64,000 nucleotides of DNA, taken from Pelagibius litoralis (GTDB lineage: Bacteria; Pseudomonadota; Alphaproteobacteria; Kiloniellales; Kiloniellaceae). Of this stretch, positions 18,401 to 26,474 are shown one piece after another (positions within the stretch are counted from its first letter, which is position 1; the number at the start of each line of letters is the position of its first letter). Made by a program: the position numbers and the translations under genes. A model generated the notes under the pieces. It did no database searches. It was not told the origin of the DNA and was given only the letters and a program-made list of their open reading frames with translations. Location of the stretch: positions 186,001 through 250,000 of the forward strand of contig NZ_JAAQPH010000006.1 in the NCBI RefSeq assembly GCF_011683915.1, in the 5' to 3' direction.

Positions 18401-18499
18401 GCCGGCCAGGCCCTTATAGGCCCGGCCGTTGAAGGTGAAGCTCAGCGGCTTGTTGTGGTCGATCTGACCGCCGTGCGGCAGGCGCATGCGTCCGGACAA
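15491..18499 (-). CDS. soxA: Sarcosine oxidase alpha subunit
   Basis: A 1002-residue alpha subunit. The N-terminal part has a ferredoxin-like fold (FTFNGRAYKGLAGDTLAAALLANG), followed by a NAD-binding flavoprotein region with VLVVGAGPAGLAAALAAGRSG. The C-terminal half (about 600-1000) is a GcvT-like H4folate-binding domain (AEFLNRVYTNAWKKLDIG, FTGELSYEINVP). The complex oxidises sarcosine to glycine and transfers the methyl carbon to H4folate as methylene-H4folate, making peroxide. I keep the TTG at 18499 because AGGAGG is nine bases upstream; an ATG at 18487 is too far from it. Confidence 0.93.
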   Translation of the reverse strand: MSGRMRLPHGGQIDHNKPLSFTFNGRAYKGLAGDTLAAALLANGVHLVGRSFKYHRPRGIVTAGPEEPNALVQVGEDPRTDPNIKATQLELVEGLSAQPQNAWPSLEFDVGAVNTLAARLIPAGFYYKTFMWPVSAWKTYEHIIRRAAGLGRAPSQRDPDRYDKTYAYCDVLVVGAGPAGLAAALAAGRSGARVVLVEQDHLLGGALLSAAEEMIDGQAALDWVRAAETELSQMANVRILRRTIAYGAFDHGFFGLMENVTDHLAEPPAELPRHRLWKLRAKQAVFCAGAIERPLVFADNDRPGIMTASSVQSYINRYAVRPGKRAVVFTNNDSGYGAALDMTAAGIEVVAVIDLRSAPSGPLTERAEAAGLRILAEHAIIGTAGRKRVTKVRVAELAVEGDAVVGAVEEIDCDLIANSGGWSPTVHLFCHAKGSLNWDEEHACFVPDKAMQAGQRCAGSANGAFGLGSCLAEGAEAGTAAAAEAGFQAGAAVTVESEDRDFLPGRWIWLVPSDKPLGQKAKHFVDQQNDVTAADLKLALREGYVSIEHVKRYTTTGMATDQGKLGNVNAIGIVAEEFGRPLPEVGVTTFRPPFTPVSFGIFGGRDVDDLLDPLRRTPMHAWHERNGALFEDVGQWRRPWYYPQFGEDMHTAVNREVKAVRQSLGILDASTLGKIDIQGPDAAEFLNRVYTNAWKKLDIGRCRYGLMLGEDGMVTDDGVTTRLGENHFLMTTTTGNAAAVLSHLEDYLQTEWPDLKVFLTSVTEQFATITLSGPNARKLLAELSDAELSPNALPHMGYTAARVAGVPARIFRISFTGELSYEINVPASFGMAVWQTVMTVGERYGITPYGTEAMHVLRAEKGYIIVGQETDGSVNPLDLDMGWAVSKTKDFIGKRSLTRADMLKPDRKQLVGILTQDPQEVLPEGAQLVEQVLPQPPMPMLGHVTSSYYSPNCGRSIAMALVKGGLARKGETLYAPLEGGKTVACVVAESPVFFDPAGERLK

Positions 18500-18513
18500 G
18501 GCTGTCGTCCTCC

Positions 18514-18807
18514 TCAGACGTAGCGCTTGGGGTCGAGCGCCGGCGGCGGCGACCCCATGGGATAGACCGCCAGAATCTCATAGGTCACGCTGTCGCGGGC
18601 GGCGTTGAACCAGCGGCGACAGCCCTGTGCGTGGTTCCAGCGCTCCAGCACCAGGCCCTTGGGATTGTCGCGGAAGAAGACAAACTCGGCCCAGTCGGCA
18701 TCGCTCAGCGTCTCCGGGTCTTTGGGCCGTTCGATATGGGCTTCGCCGCCGTTGGCGAACTCGCTCTCGCAGCGCGGCCCGCAGTGAGGACAGGAAATCA
18801 GCAGCAT
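18514..18807 (-). CDS. soxD: Sarcosine oxidase delta subunit
   Basis: A 97-residue zinc-binding delta subunit. The zinc ligands typical of SoxD appear as CPHCGPRCESEF near the N-terminus, followed by FVFFRDNPKGLVLERWNHAQGCRRWF. It sits between soxB and soxA in the usual order B-D-A-G, with about 15-17 bases between genes. Confidence 0.92.
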   Translation of the reverse strand: MLLISCPHCGPRCESEFANGGEAHIERPKDPETLSDADWAEFVFFRDNPKGLVLERWNHAQGCRRWFNAARDSVTYEILAVYPMGSPPPALDPKRYV

Positions 18808-18824
18808 GGCGGGGCTCTCACTCT

Positions 18825-20078
18825 CTAGTGCGCCACGGCGGCGGCGCCGTGTTCGTCGATCAGGAAGCCGCTGCGAAAGCGGTCGATGCTGAAGGCGGCG
18901 TTCAGCGCGTGGGGCTCATCCTGGGCGATGGTATGGGCAAAGACCCAGCCGGAGCCGGGTGTCGCCTTGAAGCCGCCGGTGCCCCAGCCGCAGTTGAAGT
19001 AAAGGCCCTCGACCGGTGTCTTGGAAAGGATGGGGCTGGCATCCGGGCAGACGTCGACGATGCCGCCCCACTGGCGCAGCATGCGCATGCGCCGAAACAG
19101 GGGGAACAGCTCGCAGATCGCCGCCAGGGTTTCCTCGGTCACCGGCATGCTGCCGCGCTGGCCATAGCCGATGTAGCTGTCGACGCCGGCGCCGATCACC
19201 AGCTCGCCCTTGTCGGATTGGCTGACATAGGCATGGACGGCGCCGGACATGACGACGGTATCGATCACCGGCTTCACGGGTTCGGAGACCAGGGCCTGCA
19301 GGGGCAGGGACTGCACCGGCAGGCGAAAGCCCGCCATCTCCGCCATGACGCTGGAATGGCCGGCGGTGACGACGCCGACCTTGCCGGCCTCGATGAAGCC
19401 CTTGCCGGTTTCGACCCCGGTGATGCGGCCATTTTCACGGCGGAACCCGTTCACCGGGCATTCCTGGATGATGTCCACGCCCAGGGCATCGGCGGCGCGG
19501 GCATAACCCCAGGCAACCGCATCGTGGCGTGCCGTGCCGCCGCGGCGCTGCAGGCTGGCGCCGAGCACCGGGTAGCGGCCCTTGGCGCGCAGGTCCATGA
19601 TCGGCACCATCTCCTGCACCTGGGCCGGGGTCAGGAACTCTGAATCGACGCCGTTCAGGCGGTTGGCGTTGATGCGGCGGGAAACCTCGCGCAGGTCGTG
19701 CTGGCTGTGGGCGAGATTCAGAACCCCGCGCTGGGAGAACATGACATTGTAGTTGAGATCCTGGGACAGCCCTTCCCAGAGCTTCAGGGCGTGTTCGTAG
19801 AGCGCCGCCGACTGGTCCCAGAGATAGTTGGAGCGCACGATCGTCGTGTTGCGCCCGGTGTTGCCGCCGCCCAGCCAGCCGCGCTCCACCACCGCGACGT
19901 TGGTGATGCCGTGGTTCTTGGCCAGATAGTAGGCGGTCGCCAGGCCGTGCCCGCCGCCGCCGACGATCACCACGTCGTAGCGCGGCTTCGGCTCCTTGTT
20001 TTGCCAGGCCTGCGGCCAGTTCTCATGATAGGAGAGGGCGTTACGCAGAAGGCTGAAGACTGAATAGCGCGATGTCAT
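18825..20078 (-). CDS. soxB: Sarcosine oxidase beta subunit
   Basis: A 417-residue beta subunit with the FAD dinucleotide motif [17 protein letters not shown] (37-53) and the sequence [12 protein letters not shown]. The latter places His185 at the position where the beta subunit carries covalent FMN. It holds the site that oxidises sarcosine. I start at the ATG at 20078 ([13 protein letters not shown]), which matches SoxB N-termini; the frame is open about 57 codons further upstream without family similarity. It is the first gene of soxBDAG and divergent from the AraC-type regulator. Confidence 0.92.
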   Translation of the reverse strand: MTSRYSVFSLLRNALSYHENWPQAWQNKEPKPRYDVVIVGGGGHGLATAYYLAKNHGITNVAVVERGWLGGGNTGRNTTIVRSNYLWDQSAALYEHALKLWEGLSQDLNYNVMFSQRGVLNLAHSQHDLREVSRRINANRLNGVDSEFLTPAQVQEMVPIMDLRAKGRYPVLGASLQRRGGTARHDAVAWGYARAADALGVDIIQECPVNGFRRENGRITGVETGKGFIEAGKVGVVTAGHSSVMAEMAGFRLPVQSLPLQALVSEPVKPVIDTVVMSGAVHAYVSQSDKGELVIGAGVDSYIGYGQRGSMPVTEETLAAICELFPLFRRMRMLRQWGGIVDVCPDASPILSKTPVEGLYFNCGWGTGGFKATPGSGWVFAHTIAQDEPHALNAAFSIDRFRSGFLIDEHGAAAVAH

Positions 20079-20371
20079 GCCTGTCCGGCTTCCCCTGTTA
20101 ACCGATGCCCCTTGGCGGAGGCCCTGTCCCGGCGCTCTTTCCAAGGCGCCCTTAAGCCTCTGACCATGCTCGCATCCGGCCTGCTGTTTGGCAACGGCAG
20201 GCTGCATTGTCAGTGACGTCCCAACGCCAGCGGCAAGGCGCCAGGGCACTCGATAAGCAAGCTGACGGCTTGCTGTTCCCCGGCGGAAAATTATCTGTTC
20301 GCGACACGGCCTTTCATGCCAAAGTCCTCATGTTCTCGATGGTTCCCGTGACATAGGATTTGCGTCGCGCA
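20079..20371. promoter_or_regulatory. soxB / AraC-regulator divergent promoter region
   Basis: 293 bases between divergent start codons. The right half is more AT-rich (GGCGGAAAATTATCTGTTCG, near 20282-20301) and probably holds promoters. I could not define a regulator site with confidence. Confidence 0.4.
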
Positions 20372-21373
20372 ATGTTTGGTAATGTTCCCCGGGAAGTGCC
20401 CCAGAAGATCGCCTTGGTCCTGGTGCCGCGCTTTTCCTTTCTGCCCTTTACCGGGCTGATCGAATCCTTCCGCCTGGCCAACCGGTTGAGCGGCCAGGAG
20501 CTCTATAACCGGGTGCTGGTCTCAAGCGACGGGGGCCCGGTCACGGCCTCGAACGGGATCACTTTGGATGTCGCGGGCGACCTCTCCCTGGCGGAGGCCT
20601 GTGGAACGGTGGTCATCTGCGGCGGCCTGGATGTGCACCTCCATCAGGACAAGAGCCTTCAGGCCTGGCTGCGCAAGGTCGACCGGCGCGGCGCCGATGT
20701 CGGGGCGATCTGCACCGGCAGCTATATCCTGGCGCGGGCCGGCCTGCTGGAGGGCTTCCGTTGTACGATCCATTGGGAGAACCTGGCCGGCTTCTGCGAG
20801 GAGTTCCCGGACATTGAGGTAACGACCGAACTGTTCGAGATCGACCGCAACCGCTTCACCTGTTCCGGCGGGACGGCGGTGATCGACATGATGCTGAACG
20901 TCATCGCCCGCCAGCATGGCTACGAGCTGGCCGCCAGCGTGGCCGACCAGTTCATGCACGAGCGTATTCGCGACCATCACGACCGCCAGCGGATCTCCCT
21001 GCCGGCGCGCCTGGGCGTGCGTCACCCCAAGCTGCTCTCGGTGATCTCCCTGATGGAGCAGAACCTGGAGGAGCCGCTGACCCGCAGCGAGCTGGCGCGG
21101 GAGGCCGATCTCTCAACCCGCCAGTTGGAGCGCCTGTTCCGCAAATACCTGAACCGCTCCCCGGCCCGCTACTACCTGGAACTGCGGCTGAACAAGGCCC
21201 GGCTTCTGCTGTTGCAGACCAATATGTCGGTGATCGATGTGGCGCTGGCCTGCGGCTTCGTCTCGGCCTCGCACTTCTCCAAGTGCTATCGCGATTTCTT
21301 CGGCCGCACGCCACGCAAGGAACGGGGTCTTCCCCTGCAGGCGGACGAGGATCAGTCACGCGTCGCCGAGTAG
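20372..21373 (+). CDS. GlxA/GbdR-type AraC-family regulator
   Basis: A 333-residue transcription regulator with an N-terminal DJ-1/PfpI-like domain (about 10-175; GAICTGSYILARAGLL) and a C-terminal AraC double helix-turn-helix (about 215-320; SELAREADLSTRQLERLFRKYLNRSP and IDVALACGFVSASHFSKCYRDFFG). This is the architecture of GlxA and of GbdR, which in Pseudomonas senses betaine or dimethylglycine and activates sarcosine and dimethylglycine genes. Its divergence from soxBDAG makes it the likely activator of that operon. I chose the ATG at 20372; a TTG at 20360 is also in frame. Confidence 0.85.
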   Translation: MFGNVPREVPQKIALVLVPRFSFLPFTGLIESFRLANRLSGQELYNRVLVSSDGGPVTASNGITLDVAGDLSLAEACGTVVICGGLDVHLHQDKSLQAWLRKVDRRGADVGAICTGSYILARAGLLEGFRCTIHWENLAGFCEEFPDIEVTTELFEIDRNRFTCSGGTAVIDMMLNVIARQHGYELAASVADQFMHERIRDHHDRQRISLPARLGVRHPKLLSVISLMEQNLEEPLTRSELAREADLSTRQLERLFRKYLNRSPARYYLELRLNKARLLLLQTNMSVIDVALACGFVSASHFSKCYRDFFGRTPRKERGLPLQADEDQSRVAE

Positions 21374-21413
21374 GCGGCTTGGTCCTTTGATCTGCGTTGG
21401 GCGGAGGTATGGC

Positions 21414-23543
21414 TCAGGCGGGCCGCCGCCGACGGCGGCCCTTGCCGGCGGCTGAATCGTTCGCGGCCGAGGGGTTGGACGCGGCGGGCAGGGTGACGGC
21501 CTTCGAAAGGTTGGGGAAGCTGGCGGAGGAGTGAGGCAGCCCCATGGCCTCCACGAAGTGGGCCTGGAAGTTCGGCTCCACCGCGGTTTCGATCTTCTCC
21601 ACCTGACGGATAACCTCTTCGATGTCGTCGCGCGCATTCTGGTTCAACAACGCGATGCGCGCGCCGGTGCCGGCGGCGTTGCCGGCGGAGTAGACGTTCT
21701 CCAGGGGACAGTCGGGGATCATGCCCAGGACCATGGCATATTTGGTGTCGATATGGCTGCCGAAGGCGCCGGCGAGCATGATCTGCTCGATCTGCTCGAC
21801 GCCCAGGCGGTCCATCAGCAGGCGGATGCCGGCATAGAGCGCGGCCTTGCCGAGTTGGATGGCGCGTACGTCGTTCTGGACGATGCGGATTTCCGGCGTC
21901 CCGTCGTGAACAAGATAGGAGAAGGTGCGGCCGTCGGGTTGAATGCGGGGGCTGCGGCTTGCGGCTGTCCCGTCGATGGTGCCGTCCTGCGCCAGGATCC
22001 CCGCCAGAAACATCTCGGCCAGGACTTCGATGATGCCGGAACCGCAGATGCCGGTGATACCGGTCTTCCTGGTTTCCTCCACGAAGCCTTCTTCATCGGA
22101 CCAGAGCTCACTGCCGATCACTTTGAAGCGCGGCTCCAGGGTCTCGGGGTCGATGCGCACCCGCTCGATGGCGCCGGGCGCCGCCCGTTGCCCGCAGGAG
22201 ATCTGGGCGCCTTCGAAGGCCGGACCGGTCGGCGAGGAACAGGCCAACAGACGGTCCCGGTTGCCCAGGATGATTTCGGCGTTGGTGCCGACGTCGACGA
22301 CCAGCGTCATCTTTTCGGTCAGGTGCGGCGTTTCCGAAAGGATCACGCCTGCGGTATCGGCGCCGACGTGACCGGCGATGCAGGGCAGGACATAAACCCT
22401 GGCGTTGGGATGAAAGCGCAGGTCGAGCTGGCTGGCCCAGAGGGTGATGCCGGAGTTGGCGGCCAGGGCGAAGGGGGCGCCGCCCAGCTCCGTCGGGTCG
22501 ATGCCGATCAGCAGGTGGTGCATCACCGGGTTGCCGACGAAGGTGGCGTTGAGGATCTCCTCGCGGTCGATCCCCGATTCCTCGCAGACCGCATCGGCCA
22601 GTTCGTTGATCGCGCGGCGCACGGCGTCGGTCATCTCGCGGTCGCCGCCGGGGTTCATCATGACGTAGGACACCCGGCTCATCAGGTCCTCGCCGAACCG
22701 GATCTGCGGGTTCATCAGACCGGAGGAGGCGATGACCTCACCGGAAGCCAGGTCGCAGAGATGGGCGGCGACGGTGGTGGAGCCGATATCGACGGCCAGG
22801 CCGTAGGAGCGGTCGTGGAAGCCCGGCCAGATGGCGGTTATCACCTGGCCGCGGTGCACCGCAACGGTGATCCGCCAGTTGCCGGCCCTCAGGGACTGCT
22901 GAAGGTTCTGCAGGATGCGAAGGTCCGCTTCCAGGGCGGTTAGCCCCCACTGATCTTCCAGCGCCGCCAGCAGGCGTTCGAGGTCGCCGCTGGGGTTGTG
23001 CATGTCTGGCTCCTGCACCACGACGTAGTGCAGGCGGATGGCGGGGTCGAGCTCGATGTCGCGCACCTCGGCGCGCTTGCGAACCACCTGTTTGTGGACC
23101 TGGCTTGCCTCCGGGACGTCGATGACGACGTCTTTGACGAGGACCGCCTGACAGGACAGCCGGCGGTCGTCCTGCATGCCGCGCTTTGACTTGTAGCGCT
23201 CCTCGATCTTGTTCCAGTCCGAGACATGGTTGGTCCGGCTGGTAATGCCGTGCTTGGCGAACTCGCCCGTGCCCACCACCACCTGGCAGCGGCCGCAGAG
23301 CCCGCGCCCGCCGCAGACCGAATCGATATCGACGCCCAGGCTTTGAGCCGCTTTCAGCAGCGGCGTCCCGACAGGAAAGCGGCCGCGCTTTCCCGAGGGT
23401 GTAAAAACAACGAGGGCTTGATCGATCAAGGGCGGTTTATCCCCGGCGTCGTCGTCGTTCGCGGCGTCCCGCGCCTTCGCCTTCAGTGCCTTCGGCGGCA
23501 GGCTCGCGGAACTTTTTAATCCAGGCGCGGCAGTCCTTGTCAT
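21414..23543 (-). CDS. RamA-like corrinoid activation protein (2Fe-2S ferredoxin + ASKHA domain)
   Basis: Up to 709 residues. A plant-type [2Fe-2S] ferredoxin domain (Cys77, Cys83 and Cys86 in VCGGRGLCGRCQV, fourth Cys in RRLSCQAVLV) is followed by a large ASKHA/DUF4445 region with LAVDIGSTTVAAHL, LVVDVGTNAEIILG and AGAFGSHID. Members such as RamA use ATP and reduced iron-sulphur centres to reactivate corrinoid proteins whose cobalt has oxidised to Co(II). It ends the corrinoid operon. The ATG at 23543 would overlap the upstream methyltransferase gene by 107 bases. A TTG at 23429 (LIDQALVVFTPSG) gives a start typical of relatives and is a real alternative. Activation of the corrinoid protein at 26475-27179 is inferred from linkage. 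Confidence 0.88.
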   Translation of the reverse strand: MTRTAAPGLKSSASLPPKALKAKARDAANDDDAGDKPPLIDQALVVFTPSGKRGRFPVGTPLLKAAQSLGVDIDSVCGGRGLCGRCQVVVGTGEFAKHGITSRTNHVSDWNKIEERYKSKRGMQDDRRLSCQAVLVKDVVIDVPEASQVHKQVVRKRAEVRDIELDPAIRLHYVVVQEPDMHNPSGDLERLLAALEDQWGLTALEADLRILQNLQQSLRAGNWRITVAVHRGQVITAIWPGFHDRSYGLAVDIGSTTVAAHLCDLASGEVIASSGLMNPQIRFGEDLMSRVSYVMMNPGGDREMTDAVRRAINELADAVCEESGIDREEILNATFVGNPVMHHLLIGIDPTELGGAPFALAANSGITLWASQLDLRFHPNARVYVLPCIAGHVGADTAGVILSETPHLTEKMTLVVDVGTNAEIILGNRDRLLACSSPTGPAFEGAQISCGQRAAPGAIERVRIDPETLEPRFKVIGSELWSDEEGFVEETRKTGITGICGSGIIEVLAEMFLAGILAQDGTIDGTAASRSPRIQPDGRTFSYLVHDGTPEIRIVQNDVRAIQLGKAALYAGIRLLMDRLGVEQIEQIMLAGAFGSHIDTKYAMVLGMIPDCPLENVYSAGNAAGTGARIALLNQNARDDIEEVIRQVEKIETAVEPNFQAHFVEAMGLPHSSASFPNLSKAVTLPAASNPSAANDSAAGKGRRRRRPA

Positions 23544-24342
23544 GGCCGTTCAGCACGTCGGCGGCCATGATACCGGTCAACTCTTCCGGGTGCAGCGGAT
23601 TCATGATCGCCGAGGTCATGCCGGCGCCGGCTGCCATGGCCAGGAAGACCGCGTTCAAGGCGTGGCGGTTGGGCAGGCCGAAGGAGATGTTGGAAGCGCC
23701 GCAGGTTGTGTTGACGCCCAGCTCCTCGCGCAGCTTGCGGACGATGGCAAAGGCCTGGCGGCCGGCCGTGCCCATGGCCCCGATGGGCATGACCAGGGGG
23801 TCGACGACGACGTCGGCGGCGGGGATGCCGTAGTCGGCGGCCCGCTCGACAATCTTCTTGGCGACTGCGTAGCGCACTTCCGGATCCTCGGAAATGCCGG
23901 TCTCGTCATTGGAGATGGCGACCACGGCGGCGCCGTGCTTTTTGACCAGAGGCAGAACCCGCTCCATCTGTTCCTCTTCGCCGGTCACCGAGTTCACCAG
24001 CGCCTTGCCCTGGTAGACACTGAGGCCGGCTTCCAGGGCCTCGACGATCGAGGAATCGATGGATAGAGGCAGATCGGTCAGGGACTGCACCAGCTTGATG
24101 GTCTGGGCCAGGATGGCAGGCTCGTCCGCAAGGGGGATGCCGGCATTGACGTCCAGCATGTGGGCGCCTGCGGCAACCTGAGCCAGGCAGTCGGCTTCGA
24201 CCCGGCTGAAATCGCCGGCGGCCATCTCGGCGGCCAGCAGCTTGCGCCCTGTCGGATTGATGCGCTCACCGATGATCCGGAAAGGGCGGTCGAAACCGAT
24301 CACCATTTCCCGGGTTGCCGAGCTTACAACCGTATCTGCCAT
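23437..24342 (-). CDS. Methyltetrahydrofolate:corrinoid methyltransferase (MtgA/AcsE type)
   Basis: A 301-residue pterin-binding TIM barrel. It begins FRIIGERINPTGRKLLA and has ADCLAQVAAGAHMLDVNAGIP, LPLSIDSS and GASNISFGLPNRHALN, all classic for the methyl-H4folate domains of MetH, AcsE and MtgA. It would transfer the methyl group between the corrinoid protein and tetrahydrofolate, feeding amine-derived methyls into C1 metabolism. The start at 24342 has AGGAG upstream. The C-terminal tail is unusual: about 20 very Arg/Glu-rich residues (EGEGAGRRERRRRRG) that lie in the stretch shared with the next gene. Confidence 0.88.
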   Translation of the reverse strand: MADTVVSSATREMVIGFDRPFRIIGERINPTGRKLLAAEMAAGDFSRVEADCLAQVAAGAHMLDVNAGIPLADEPAILAQTIKLVQSLTDLPLSIDSSIVEALEAGLSVYQGKALVNSVTGEEEQMERVLPLVKKHGAAVVAISNDETGISEDPEVRYAVAKKIVERAADYGIPAADVVVDPLVMPIGAMGTAGRQAFAIVRKLREELGVNTTCGASNISFGLPNRHALNAVFLAMAAGAGMTSAIMNPLHPEELTGIMAADVLNGHDKDCRAWIKKFREPAAEGTEGEGAGRRERRRRRG

Positions 24343-24531
24343 AGTTCCCTTACTCCTGTTCACCCGGGCGGTGTGCCGCTTTTGTCGGGGAATCCGCGCC
24401 GGAATGCCGTAACTCAGGCGCGATTAGCGCTTTTTCCGCTTCCCCCGGCTGACGCAGAGGCGACAGGGACTGGCCGATTCGCGCTAGATCGGCATCCGGC
24501 CGGCGTTTCCCGCCGTTTATCCGATGTGCGC

Positions 24532-25479
24532 CTATTCTATGTGCAGAGTGACGTTGAAGCCTTTTTCCTTGGGCTTCAGGTCGAAATGGCCATCGGCCAC
24601 GGCATAGCTCCAGGCGGCCGAGCGGCGCAGCCCGCCGAGCGGGTACATGTGCACCCGCGCGATGCCGCAGTCCGGATCCAGGGCCTTGTAGCGCGCCAGG
24701 TCGAGCAGCAGCTTGTCCGGCGCGTTCACCGTCATCAGCTTGGCCACGTTGCGGGCCTGACGGGTCAAAAAGCGCATCGAGGGGCCGACGCCACAGGCCT
24801 TGGCGTGGTTGATCAGGGTCTTGATGGTCGCCAGGCCGGGCACGCCGATATGGATCGGCAGGTGGTTGCCCGCTGCCCGGATGGCCTTGTCCCAGGCGAT
24901 GATCGGTGCGGCCTCGAAGCAGAACTGGGTAGCGATATAGAGGCTGGCATCGCTGCGTTCGGCAAAGGTGTTCTTCCAGGTCAGCGCTTCCTGAAGACCG
25001 CTGGGCGAGATATCGGGGCTGCCTTCCGGGTGCCCGGCAATGCCGATGGTTTCGATCCCGTACTTATCGAAGAGACCGGTTTCCAGAATATCCATCGAGC
25101 TTTCGAAGGGCCCCAGAGGCGAGTCCACCGCCCCAGCCAGCGCCACCACATGCTTGATATCGACGCTGTCTTTCAGGGCCTGCAGATAGCCTTCCAGCGC
25201 GTCACGGCTGGGGATCGAGCGCGCGGCAAAGTGCGGCATCGGCTCGAAGCCTTCTTGCCTCAGGCGCCTGGCCGTTGCCACCGTATCGGCGAAGTCCGAT
25301 CCCGGCAGAAAGGTGACGGCCACACGGGCGCCGGGGCGCAGGTGTTCACGGTAGTCGGGAATCTTGGCGGCCGATCCCGGCGTCGTTTCGATGGTGAAGC
25401 CCTGCAGCAGATCGATGATCTGTTGGCGGGTCTCTTCGGCGGCCGTATCAACCGCATCAGCCTTGCTCACGGCAAACAT
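24532..25479 (-). CDS. Methylenetetrahydrofolate reductase-like (MetF family) protein
   Basis: A 315-residue flavin-dependent TIM-barrel protein of the MetF family. Blocks include IETTPGSAAKIPDYREHL, PMPHFAARSI, IGIAGHPEGSPDISP and ATQFCFEAAPII, with the PIHIGVPGLATIKTL segment near residue 210. Located between corrinoid and pterin methyltransferase genes, it probably works in the oxidative direction, turning methyl-H4folate into methylene-H4folate for energy or biosynthesis. A role in methionine synthesis cannot be excluded. The N-terminal start at 25479 follows GGAAG. Confidence 0.85.
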   Translation of the reverse strand: MFAVSKADAVDTAAEETRQQIIDLLQGFTIETTPGSAAKIPDYREHLRPGARVAVTFLPGSDFADTVATARRLRQEGFEPMPHFAARSIPSRDALEGYLQALKDSVDIKHVVALAGAVDSPLGPFESSMDILETGLFDKYGIETIGIAGHPEGSPDISPSGLQEALTWKNTFAERSDASLYIATQFCFEAAPIIAWDKAIRAAGNHLPIHIGVPGLATIKTLINHAKACGVGPSMRFLTRQARNVAKLMTVNAPDKLLLDLARYKALDPDCGIARVHMYPLGGLRRSAAWSYAVADGHFDLKPKEKGFNVTLHIE

Positions 25480-25499
25480 CCCAAACTTCCTTTACCAGA

Positions 25500-25802
25500 T
25501 CATAGACTGTTGAGCCCGCCGGCGGCCACGAGTTCGGCCAGGCGGGTATCGTCGTATTCGTTTTCCAGCCGGCCGGCGGCGGCGGCGGCCTCTGCTTCCA
25601 GGTCGTCCCCGCAGTCGCTCGGCGTACCGCGGCGCCACTCCTCAAGATAGGCGTCGCTGCCGTGCAGCTTGGCGCGCATGGCGGCCCGGTCGATAGCCTT
25701 CTCGAAGCGCTCGGTCAGCTGGATTTTGGCGTTCTTGCGTCCGGCCTTGACGATGACCTGGGCCGGAATGTCACGCCAGTAGACGATGGTCAGCTGAGCC
25801 AT
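25500..25802 (-). CDS. Small 'virulence factor'-family protein in corrinoid operon
   Basis: A 100-residue protein starting LTIVYWRDIPAQVIVKAGRKNAKIQL, which matches the small family usually labelled 'virulence factor'. That name has no support here. The protein is helical and acidic after residue 30, with no membrane span and no obvious catalytic motif. It overlaps the DUF1638 gene upstream by 13 bases and is followed 20 bases later by the MetF-like gene. A function in the corrinoid methyl-transfer pathway is therefore likely but undefined. Confidence 0.75.
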   Translation of the reverse strand: MAQLTIVYWRDIPAQVIVKAGRKNAKIQLTERFEKAIDRAAMRAKLHGSDAYLEEWRRGTPSDCGDDLEAEAAAAAGRLENEYDDTRLAELVAAGGLNSL

Positions 25803-26443
25803 GAAGCCGGCTCCTTCGGCACGTCGACTTTCTGCTCAAGGAACTGGGCCATCTCGCCATAGCCGGTAAAGCGGTATTCGTAGGCAAGGTCCAGGCGGGC
25901 CGCAGCCTGCGCGGCGCGCGCCTGCAAGTCCGGGTCCTCGGTCTGGGCCAGATAGATCACTTTTTTGTAGTTCCCGAAATAAAGGTCCCGTAGTTCGGGA
26001 TGCCGGTCGAGGCCGAGGCCCTGGACGATCAGGCGGTCGAAGTGCCGCGCCAGGTAGTCGGTCAGATAGAAGGTCCCGATCTCTGCCTCTGCCAGCGCAT
26101 CGAAGACCTGGCTGCCGGCAAAGAAGGAATAACAGTGCGGGCCGTCGATCCGCTCCACCCCTTCGGCCCGCAGGACTCGGTCCAGTTCACCGCCGGTTCC
26201 ACAGTCGCCGTAGAGAACGAAAATGCGGTCGTAGCGTTCCTTGGCGGTCTGGATGCGTTCTTGCACCGCCGTGGGGATTTTCTCCGGCGTGTTGTGCCAG
26301 GCGGCCGGCAGGCAAGAGATGGTCAGATGCCGCCAGGCGTTGACGCGCACCAGTTCCACCAGTTCTCGGGCCAGGGCTCCGCAAGCGATAATGAGCGTGC
26401 GTTCCGGGCAGTGCGCGACAGCTTGGAGGGCGGGGGCGGGCAT
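25790..26443 (-). CDS. DUF1638 protein in corrinoid operon
   Basis: A 217-residue protein of the DUF1638 family. Conserved-looking motifs carry cysteines: LIIACGALARELVEL, FVLYGDCGTGGELDRVL and DGPHCYSFFAG. A metal or cofactor-binding role is plausible from the Cys/His spacing (YGDCG, GPHC). DUF1638 proteins are frequently beside MttB-type methyltransferases and corrinoid proteins in methanogens and bacteria; their biochemical role is not established to my knowledge. The ATG at 26443 has GGGAAG upstream; the gene lies 31 bases after the corrinoid protein gene. Confidence 0.85.
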   Translation of the reverse strand: MPAPALQAVAHCPERTLIIACGALARELVELVRVNAWRHLTISCLPAAWHNTPEKIPTAVQERIQTAKERYDRIFVLYGDCGTGGELDRVLRAEGVERIDGPHCYSFFAGSQVFDALAEAEIGTFYLTDYLARHFDRLIVQGLGLDRHPELRDLYFGNYKKVIYLAQTEDPDLQARAAQAAARLDLAYEYRFTGYGEMAQFLEQKVDVPKEPASWLS

Positions 26444-26474
26444 GATCAGCTTCCCTTACCGGCGGCGCGGGCGC

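Noticed and set aside
15671-18523. A very long plus-strand open frame opposite soxA
   Set aside because: It is antisense to a complete, well-conserved soxA. Its translation is rich in Gly, Ala, Arg, His and Val with no family, as expected for the shadow of a GC-rich gene.
25500-25802. A virulence role for the 'virulence factor'-family protein
   Set aside because: The label comes from a family name. The gene is embedded in a metabolic corrinoid operon and shows no secretion signal.
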